Under the pieces are notes generated by a model. The model saw only the letters and a list, made by a program, of their open reading frames with translations. It was not told where the DNA came from and ran no database searches. From Nymphaea colorata (Eukaryota; Streptophyta; Magnoliopsida; Nymphaeales; Nymphaeaceae): DNA of 64,000 nucleotides. The stretch is taken from assembly GCF_008831285.2 (NCBI RefSeq), contig NC_045138.2:26321934-26385933 (forward strand), written 5' to 3'. This document shows, piece by piece, positions 16,897 to 26,155 of the stretch. The position numbers and the translations under genes are program-made. How positions within the stretch are numbered: position 1 is the first letter of the stretch; the number at the start of each line of letters is the position of its first letter.

Positions 16897-17160
16897 GAGA
16901 GAGCGAATACTCTTGCCTCTACGCTGGTTGAGCTAGGGGCCTGTATTAAGGCATGTCTCTAGTTCGATTCCCGTGGGCGTTATGTTCCTGTGTCTTAAGG
17001 CGGTAGGGCGCGACATCTAAGCTGAAGGGTGCACCGTTGCTATCGCTGACACCGACGCAGCTCAGGATCCCAAAGGCAGGGGGAATGGGGGGGCCTTCGG
17101 GCCTTTTTCGGGCGGTGGGATTCATACCCCTTGCTCACCCGGAGAGAGCGAATACTCTTG
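16897..17160 (+). mobile_element. SINE-like retroposon with perfect 19-bp target duplication
   Basis: The 19-mer GAGAGAGCGAATACTCTTG is present at 16897-16915 and again at 17142-17160 without a mismatch; the inserted part is 16916-17141 (226 bp). Near its left end are a polymerase III A-box-like TGGTTGAGCTAGG (16925-16937) and a B-box-like AGTTCGATTCC (16961-16971), 24 bases apart, as in tRNA-derived SINEs. Long exact duplications are the mark of LINE-driven retroposition. The right end lacks the usual A- or T-rich tail and instead finishes with GGGATTCATACCCCTTG, so the family is not identified. The exact duplication suggests a fairly young insertion. Confidence 0.75.
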
Positions 17161-17209
17161 GGAAACTTTCAAAATGGCACCAGCCGCTTCGGGATAATTC
17201 ATAAAAGTG

Positions 17210-17239
17210 CATTTCGGGCGGTAGGATTCATACCCCTTG
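17210..17239 (+). repeat. Second partial copy of the retroposon 3' end
   Basis: The string GGGCGGTAGGATTCATACCC at about 17216 repeats GGGCGGTGGGATTCATACCC from the 3' end of the neighbouring insertion (about 17110) with one difference. It is either a truncated second insertion or a local copy event. Confidence 0.55.
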
Positions 17240-19629
17240 AAAAAGGCAGCGACAGTAGAAAGCTTTTGAGAAGGCTGGAAGTCTTCCTTGATGTGGTTTA
17301 AGAAGGCAGAAGTTTTTCTCATTAACAACAGTTCAGGAAGCCCGAGTACGAGCACAAGTATTCTTCATTCGGGGTCCAACACTACTTTTGGTGCCTTGAA
17401 ATGATGTTTTTATTATCTTTAGAAATGTATTCAGAATTGTGCCTTTGTAAATTCAATTAACCACATTGAAGTTTTTCCTAATTTTGAAAATGTACTTTCA
17501 GTTTTTTGAATTACACTAAAAATTGGTTCCAAAACTGAAAATGTGCCGTTGGAGTAACAAGAGGGCCAAACGGGCTCGCATTTGTACCTAAATGTGAATG
17601 CGTGTTGGTTCAACGGAGGTTACGTCCAAAGGCATGTTTTGGCTATTTCTTCTTGTGAAGGAATCCTTCCTTCATGAATCAATTTCTTCTTCTTTTTCCA
17701 CTTTTTAAGTTAAATTCACGTCGCAGTGAATCCAGCTACATTCAACTTATATATATATATATATATATATAATACTATAATACTATAATAAATGAGTATA
17801 CGATATTGTTAATGCACATTGGCCTGAACATATAAGAAAGATTGCTTGCTTGTTTTATAATGCAGGGAGTTGTTGGTTGTCTTAGTTTTTTTTGTAACAC
17901 CAACCTACTTCCATTAGCTCAGGCCGGCATTTTACTTATTCCATGAACAAGGTTTCTGCTTAGCTCAACAACTTAACCTAGTGGACTTGACTAACATCAT
18001 ATACCCCACTCGAGCAAGATCAGTTCTTCAATCACACAAGATCATTTAGATTTTGCCGGCAAAAACATGTATCGTTTGATCCGATAAACCAACTAGCCGT
18101 CACCCATTTGTTAAATGGAGATGATAGTCACCACCCATTTCATCTTTTTGTCTTCTAAAAAAACAAAGAGAAATATATCTCAAGAGGCATAGCATAACTA
18201 GTCGAGCAGACAGCATATTGAAGGTGCATCATGGATCTAATCCCCATGAGATGCTACTTACATGAGACGGCAAACAATAGGACCATGACATTTCTTAAGA
18301 GGCCGTTTGAGAATAAGAACATTATGTTACAGTTCCACATATTTGACCCAAAAATTGGTTAGATTCACTTAAATCTATCTTCCTTTTTTGAAGTAGATGC
18401 ATGAAATTGTAACATACTTAGAGGTAGGAAGAATTTGTGGGGAAAGGTGGAGGCTTTCAAGCCTCTTTTTAGAACAGTATGTTGTTAACTTTCTGTTCAT
18501 TGGGTAGACTAAAAAAACAATGTTTTCATAACTTTACATCATAACTTTACAGGTAAAATAGATCTACTCTTAATTTCAAGAAATATTCAAACCCCATTCG
18601 ACTCAAAAGGCTAGGCAGAGTGCCTGGTGACTTGGTGTGGATGAGTGTGGATTGGCTTACAGGTTACTGTGAACAGGACGCTGAGGTCCCACGCTTTTCA
18701 CATCAAGCTGTTTGAGTGAGAGCACTTGCTCACAGCCAAATCTTGTGGGTCCTGCAGCCACATGGAACTTGCACCAATTTGTCAAGGCCAATGATATGGC
18801 TGGAACCAGGACCATGAGCTTCCTCTCCCAGACCAGTCCAACAGAACCTACAACTTCATAGCAGGTGTGGATACATTCACAACCACTTAACTATGAAAGG
18901 AAAAGCATTTGGTTTTGGTAGCCCACAACTTCACCAAATCATTGATGACTAAACAAAGGCGTCAACAGCATAAGAAATTGAACAGAGAGAGAGAGAGAGA
19001 GAGCAACTTCACCAAATAATTGAATGCCTAAACAAACGCATCAGCAACATAAGAAATATGATATTGCATGTAGCAAAGACGAGAGAGAGAGAGAGGGGGC
19101 AGAGCAGAGCAGAAGAAGAACAGTTTCTGCTCCTTTTGTCTTTGCATGGAACTGGGAACCACAAGAGAGTCATCCTATTTGACTTTGTAAAACAGGTAAA
19201 GGACACACCAAACTCACGGGCGGCCATTAAGGGAATGAATCCCTCTGCCCTTTCCGGCAACCCTCCTTCCATTGCCCCCTCCCGTGACATGGCCTCATGG
19301 CCGAGGCATGATTTCCTTGCCGCTACTGCTTACGCACAGAATCGCCTGCCAGTTTGACAAATCTCCCCTGAGAAAAATCTTTCCTACCCACCTCCCTCTC
19401 TTGCTCCTGACGACCTCTTCCATGCATTCACATTAATGGCGGCCTTTAATACGTTGTGCACTGAACGAGGTGAGTGTGCTGTTCAAGAGACTCCTGTTGG
19501 GCCGACGACGGCGCTCATCTAATACCAAATTCGATTAAATTCAATTCTTCAGTTTCTTGAATTGTTTTCCTTCCAAATTTTCATGCTTCCGAGAAGAGGG
19601 AGGTAGAGAAGAACTTGGAAAGAAGGAAG
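17240..19629. other. Intergenic region upstream of the GSO-like gene
   Basis: No gene recognised. It includes a TA run at 17748-17772, a SINE-like relic at about 18188-18285 and GA runs near 18985 and 19080. The last few hundred bases should be promoter and 5' UTR of the receptor kinase that starts at 19630. Confidence 0.4.
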
Positions 19630-22600
19630 ATGGGAGTCGCTGGAATGACTCTGCTTTTGGTGTTCTTGATGCTTCTTTCTGCATGTTCTGGCAGAATGGC
19701 CAAGCATGGTGGAGATGAGGCTTCGGCTCTGTTGGAGTTCAGGAAGGGGTTGAGAGACCCACTGGGAGTGATGCAGGGGTGGTCCAGAGACGTTCATGTC
19801 TGCAAGTGGAGAGGTGTTGAATGTGGTGATGCGGAAAGGGGAAGGGTGGTGGGCTTGAACTTATCTTCTTCTGCTATAGAAGGTGTTATCCCGCCGTCAA
19901 TCTCTAGGCTCCGCCACTTGAGCTCTATAGACCTTTCATCCAACCGGCTTAGCGGTGCGATTCCTTCATTCCTCTGTCGCCTCACCAATCTGACAACCCT
20001 CCTGCTGTTCTCCAACAACTTCGCCGGCTCAATTCCTAAGGAGCTGGGAAGCTTGAGCAGGCTTGAGGTTCTCCGCATTGGCGATAACAATCTCTCTGGC
20101 GAGATTCCGGCTGAGCTCGGTAACTGCACCAAGCTCAGATTTTTGGCCTTGGCTTCCTGTTCACTCACTGGCTCCATCCCAACTGAACTTGGTAAGCTCA
20201 AATGTCTGCAAAATCTTATTCTCCAGCACAATATGCTGAATGGTTCCCTACCGAAGGAACTTGGTAATTGTGAAAATCTGGCCATTTTCGCTGCTGATAA
20301 CAATTATCTGCATGGAGATATCCCCCCTGAATTAGTTAGAGGTTTGAAGAGTCTCAGGATTTTTAATCTTGCTAATAACACTCTATCTGGCGAACTTCCT
20401 CCAGAAGTAGGCGAAATTTCCACATTGACATACGTTAATTTGGCTGGCAATAGATTAGAAGGAAGAATTCCTGAATCACTTGGGACTCTCAGTAATTTGC
20501 AGACCCTTGACTTGTCCCGCAACATTCTCGTCGGTGCATTACCGGAGACATTAGGTGGACTGAAGAACTTGGAATATCTGTTCTTGATGGATAATCAGCT
20601 ACAAGGGACGTTTCCTATAAGTCTATGTGATGGTAATACTACTTTGGCGCATCTGAGCCTTGCTAATAATGGATTTTATGGTGCCATACCAAAGGAGATT
20701 GTAGGCTGTCAAAATTTGGTGGACTTGGATCTTACAGACAACCAATTCAATGGGTCTATTCCTGTTGAGATCGGCGAGCTAGCTCAGATCGCTCAACTCC
20801 TGCTGAACAACAATAGTTTAACAGGGAACATCCCAAGTTCAATTGGACAGCTCACCAATCTGGAAATTCTCTCTCTTTTTCACAATCGATTGGCTGGTCG
20901 CATCCCATCCGAGATTGGCAAACTTCAGAATTTGAAGATCTTTTATGCTTATGAAAACCAACTTTCAGGAAACATACCAGAAGAAATTGGTAACTGTTCA
21001 AGTTTGGAAATGGTGGACCTGTTTGGCAACCATCTGAGTGGAAGCATACCTGTCTCAATTGGAATGCTGAAGAAGCTGAGCTTCCTTCATCTCAGACAGA
21101 ATGATTTGCATGGTGAGATCCCGTCTAGCATGGGCAATTGCAGGAGCCTTCAGACACTCGACCTCGCCGACAACCAGCTGTCTGGAAGAATCCCAGAAGC
21201 AGTGGGCTCCCTTCATTCCCTCGAGTTTTTCATGCTATATAACAATTCCCTTGAAGGTCCACTTCCAACGGAGTTGGGGAACTGCCGAAACCTGACCAGA
21301 ATTAATCTCTCTAACAACAAATTGAGTGGCAGCATTCTTCCTCTCTGTTTTTCCAGTCATCTGCTTTCTTTTGATCTTACTAACAACAGCTTCCAAGGAA
21401 GGATACCCCCTCAGTTAGGAAACTCACAAGACCTTGAGCGCATTCGACTTGGAAATAATCTTCTCACTGGAAGAATTCCTCCTGAGATTGGAAACATCAT
21501 GCAGCTCTCAATTTTAGATCTCTCTAATAACAGACTTACTGGACCAATACCAAATTCCTTGTCTGTATGCAAAAACCTTACCCACATTGACCTAAATGGT
21601 AACCTTCTCTTTGGTGAAATCCCTTCTTGGTTCGGTATATTGTCCGGACTTGGTGAGCTGAAACTCTCTTCAAACTTATTCACTGGTCCAATACCAGACA
21701 AGCTCTGCAACTGCACCAACCTTCTCACCCTGTCATTGGCAAGTAACAATATCTCTGGTTCCATTCCTTCTTGTATCAGCAATCTAGTATCTCTCAATGT
21801 ACTTTCCCTTGAGAGCAACCAGCTTACTGGTCCAGTCCCACCCTCGATCAGATACTGCCAGAAGCTATTTGAGTTGAGACTGGCACATAATGGCCTTGAT
21901 GGAGTCATTCCCCGTGAAGTTGGTTCTCTTCAAAATTTGCAAAGCATGTTAGATCTTAGCTATAACAGGTTTTCTGGGGAGATACCTCCATCCCTTGGAA
22001 GCTTATTAAAATTGGAAGTGTTGGATCTTTCTCACAATGCTTTGGAAGGAAGGGTACCTAAAGAGCTTGGTGACATGATCAGTTTGGTTGCCCTGAACTT
22101 GTCACGCAATCATCTTCAAGGTGGGATATATCCATCTTTGGCACATTGGCCTCCGTCTTCTTTCTCAGACAATGCAGGCCTTTGTGGATTACCCTTAGCT
22201 TTATGTGAACCCAGTACTGGTTCATCACCCAACAATGTAGCTAGATTATCCAAGTCTTGGGTCCTGGCTATCAGTCTGTTCTCCACCTTGATTCTAGCAC
22301 TTATTTTGGTTTTCACCATACTGATGCACCTAAGGAGTCAAGACAAATTCTTAAGTCGCCGCAGATTGCTGTCTTCTTCATATGATTATTACTATTATGA
22401 CTCTTCGAGGCCTGCAAGTAGAACGCAAAAGAAGGGTGTTCTAGAGCGTAGATGGACCTTTGAGGAGATAATGGAAGCAACTGACAACCTGAGTGCAGCA
22501 TCTGTAATTGGTTCAGGTGGATCAGGGACAATTTACAAGGCCCCGATGCCGGATGGGCAAGTCTTGGCAGTGAAAAGGATAGTTACAAGCAAAGATGAAG

Positions 22601-24784
22601 AAGCTACACTGAAGGACAAGAGCTTCATCAGAGAATTACAGACACTAGGAAGGGTCCGGCACCGGCACTTGGTGAAGTTGATTGGCTTCTGTGTGCGGAA
22701 TGGTGCTAATTATCTGATTTATGAGTACATGGAAAATGGAAGTTTGTGGGATTGGTTGCATTCGGACTCAAAGAAGAGTAAGGATGGGAAGGTGTTGTCA
22801 TGGGAAGCAAGATTCAGGATTGCGGTTGGGTTGGCCAAGGGAGTTGAGTACCTACACCACGACTGTGTGCCTAAGATTGTGCATAGGGACATAAAGTCTA
22901 GCAATGTGTTGCTTGATGCAGACCACGAAGCGCATCTGGGAGACTTCGGGCTGGCAAAGGTGCTGGTTGATGAATCTAGTTCAGGCATGTCTTCGTCTTC
23001 TGTGGTTAATGGGGACTCCACAAGCACTTTGTTTGCAGGATCCTATGGCTACATTGCTCCAGGTTTGCATCTGTTACATTGTTCATACCATTAGTTACTT
23101 GAATCTCTAAGAGTAGATAGGAATCTCAATCCTAGAAAGCAGGAAGCAGAATCCATCAAGAATCCTGCCTCTAAAACGTGAGCTTGATCTACAATTATGG
23201 AAATTCTGGTCATGCCGCTTGCTTTAAATCAGTCTTAGTTACCCTTCTTGATCATACTCATTTTTTATCCAATGTCGTGTAGTTTGAATTGGTGTTAGAT
23301 ACCATTCTTGATTTAGCCTCGGTTTGTGGAACTTTTTTCTTATTTCATATCAACTTTTAAGTATCTTTATATGATTTCACATGTCACTTCCTAAATAGTT
23401 CTTTTTCATATTGCTACCGGAAGATGGAAATCTTGACTTCTTTGAACTTGAAGTTTGTAAGCAAACTCTCTCAGCAAGGTGAATTCAGTTTCACCTCTTG
23501 TCAGAGAAGGGTTAACTCCATTCCCCCTTGATTTTCCAAAGGCAAAAAGGTCATAGCATTCACAAGAAGGCTGTGCCTGTTGCAGCAGCACAGTACCTGT
23601 GTGAACCCTGGATGTCAGAGAGAATCACGGGCACTCCAAGTTTCTTCCTTTCGTCATAGCTGGATGTTGTGGGTTTCGGGACATGGACCTCAGTTAGCTT
23701 GCGCAGCCAGGATCCAGAACTGGATCCATATGTACAAAGGCACTAGATCTGGATATGGACCCGGGTCAGCTAGCTCCTAATTCACAAGTGCTGCTTCACG
23801 CAAGTGGACTATCCTATACTGTAGATGCACCCACAGATGAGGATCACATCCCAAGCACAACTTTTTTTATTCAAAATTAATGTTCCTTGAATCACAAAGT
23901 TTCAGAATCTTTACCACCATTGGTGCCTGTGATTTATGAAAATCTCGTACTTATCTTTACTATTAGAATTTCAAGCTCAAGAATTGCTTCTTTAATGAAG
24001 TAGATCATGTTTTCATGATAAAATTTGATCAGAACAGTGTGCAACTATGGGATGTTTAAGATTTCTCGTGCATATACTTATAGGTAAAGTTGTTCAGTAG
24101 ATCCGAAATTGTTGTCATAGAGATTTGCTTAGTATACATTAGCATCATTTATGTTGGATATTTAACTTTGTTAGCCTGCATATTTTCTTTGACATGGATA
24201 AGGTTCATCTCTGTACATGATATGATACCACTTACCACTAAGTAAGCCAGTAGCAGCACCACAGTACACATTTCTTAGAAACTAGACATATTTCATATCA
24301 GATTTTTTGTTCTTTTCATTATGCTAAACTTGCTCATGTTTTCTTCTTTTTTTCAGAATACGCATATTCAATGAAGGCCACAGAAAAGAGTGATGTGTAC
24401 AGCATGGGGATAGTAATGATGGAGTTAGTGAGTGGGAGAATGCCGACCGATTCAAGGTTTGCTGAAGCTATGGAGGATATGGTCAAGTGGGTTCAGAGGT
24501 GTGTTACCAGCCGCAGCAGTAGCAGCAGCAGCGGTGACGGCGGCGGCACCTCGCGTAGTCCTGGGTGCGAAGAAGTAGTTGATGAGTGCTTGAAACCCTT
24601 GAGCCAACATGATCTAGACTCTGTTTTTGAGCTGCTAGACATAGCCGTCGAGTGCACCCGATCAAACCCCTCGGACCGGCCGGCGGCCCGGCATGTCTCT
24701 GACCGGCTGCTGCATATGAGTAGGAGACATAGGACCACTCCCAACTGCACCAAAAGGGTGTCTTCTTCTACCGACTACGATTGA
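19630..24784 (+). CDS. GSO1/GSO2-like LRR receptor-like kinase
   Basis: Plasma-membrane receptor kinase of LRR subfamily XI. Arabidopsis GSO1/SGN3 and GSO2 perceive CIF/TWS1 peptides and control Casparian strip and embryonic cuticle integrity. Exons 19630-23062 and 24357-24784 give 1286 aa, close to the family length of about 1250. The ATG at 19630 opens a signal peptide (MTLLLVFLMLLSACSG). An LRRNT motif (ALLEFRKGL ... CKWRGVEC) is followed by about 30 LRRs to residue 830, a transmembrane helix (about 875-900) and a kinase domain from about 943. P-loop GSGGSG (961), AVK lysine (about 982), HRDIKSSN (Asp 1087) and DFGLAK (Asp 1105) are all present, so it should be an active RD kinase. The 1294-bp intron splits the APE codons; exon 2 resumes EYAYSMKATEKSDVYS, which matches the GSO pattern. 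GSO1 versus GSO2 cannot be decided. Confidence 0.95.
23063..24356 (+). other. Intron of the GSO-like receptor gene
   Basis: A 1294-bp intron bounded by CCAG|GTTTGC and TTTTTTTCAG|AATACG. Read-through would add HLLHCSYH and stop at once, removing the kinase C-lobe. No nested gene is recognised. Confidence 0.85.
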
Positions 24785-25237
24785 CCATCCTGCTTTTTGT
24801 TGATATGGCTTGGCTTTCCTTGATTCTTTTTGGGTTTGTCTTTATGGTTAGAATATTGTCATTATGGGGCCCTTTTGATCATTCACGCTTTTTTCCTGTG
24901 TTACAAATTCCAACACACGTACAAATGATGTTAGTTGCTTCTACTATTCTATTTCAGTGGTCTCTCTCTCTTTCTCTCTCTCTAGGTGTGCGTGCATGCA
25001 TATGTGTGCATGGCATCCTATCTTATCCAACTGCTTGCAGTAGGTTCGAGATGGTTGTTTACCTAACTTGAAGTGTGATAGCAACAGGAAAGCAAGGTCC
25101 AATAGAGAACAGGCATCCGTAACAGTGCAGCAATGAAGGCTATCTGACTTTAGAGGAGAGAGAAAATAGCATTTGATTTTCAAGAATCCTACAGTAGTAC
25201 GTCTCTCCCAAGTTCTGCACCTTTTTTTTCCTTTACA

Positions 25238-25292
<55 letters not shown>

Positions 25293-26155
25293 AGGGGGGG
25301 TTCTGCACTTTTTTTTCTCCTTGATTGAGAGAGAGAAATTAAGGAGGGTTTTGGTAGAGGAATGGCGTATCAACGACTTGATATATGAAGTTGACAACCG
25401 CAGCCCACGTAGACATTATCAACTAAGGTGCCTCACCAGCAACGTGCCTTGATAATAGCAAGAAGAATTTACTAAACTTTTAGAAGATTTTTAGCAAGAA
25501 ATTTCCAAACTAAAATGTATAAGAAAATTTTGGGGCTGCCTATTTTCAAAAATTCAGTTACACGTTACGGTCAAGCAATTCAGGTCTCTTTCAATCATAA
25601 CTATATATACAGGAGAGAGAGAGAGAGGACAACCACCTTCCAACCCAAACCAATGCCTTCAGGATAATAGCATACAGGAATCAAACAAGATTCACACCCA
25701 CTAAGTGTTATCCCGCCCCACTAACTGCCGTTCATTTTGGGGGAAAGAGAGAGAGAGAGAGAGAGGGACAAGAATAAGTCCACTTGACCTCATAATGCAC
25801 CCCTAATTTGAAAATCAATATTACTCCTTAATATCATTAATATCATGAGGATAGCAACCTCTAGGAATAAGCTACAACACCCCACCCAACCCAACTGGTT
25901 GCCCTACCCATCACTTGCTGATACCTGTTGACTTCTCAAAGAGCAGTTCCCCTTTCAAGTGGAAAATGCAATAATGTACTCCATATTCAACTACAACTTA
26001 TGTTAAAAATGGAATATCTCAATTACCAAGGAGAATGTATCCTGATCCAACATTATGTAGTTTAAAACTACGGCGACAACATTCCAGTTCGGCAACAAAA
26101 ATTAGATGAATTCACCACTGCCTGCGGGAAAACGCCCTTGATTTCAAAGTTTCGC
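24785..26155. other. Intergenic region between the GSO-like and LLP-like genes
   Basis: The two genes converge, so both 3' UTRs should lie here. It holds many GA and CT runs (24963-24984, 25235-25287, 25614-25627, 25746-25766). The phrase TTCTGCACTTTTTTTTC-like occurs twice (about 25213 and 25301), flanking the large microsatellite. No coding signal. Confidence 0.5.
25235..25287. repeat. (AC)n(AG)n compound microsatellite
   Basis: About 20 bp of AC followed by about 33 bp of AG, uninterrupted. Confidence 0.96.

Noticed and set aside
16916-16985. A tRNA gene at the A/B-box pair
   Set aside because: The segment cannot be folded into a convincing cloverleaf by eye, and it is part of a longer insertion with its own target duplication, so SINE is the better reading.
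17122-17355. A 77-codon minus-strand frame
   Set aside because: It spans the right target duplication and the repeated 3' module of the retroposon and shows no known domain.
19615-19629. Five extra codons at the start of the GSO-like frame
   Set aside because: They would start at TTG; the first ATG in frame is at 19630 and is followed directly by a signal peptide.
19794-20525. Open frames on the minus strand opposite the LRR region
   Set aside because: They are antisense products of the regular LRR codon pattern and have no independent support.
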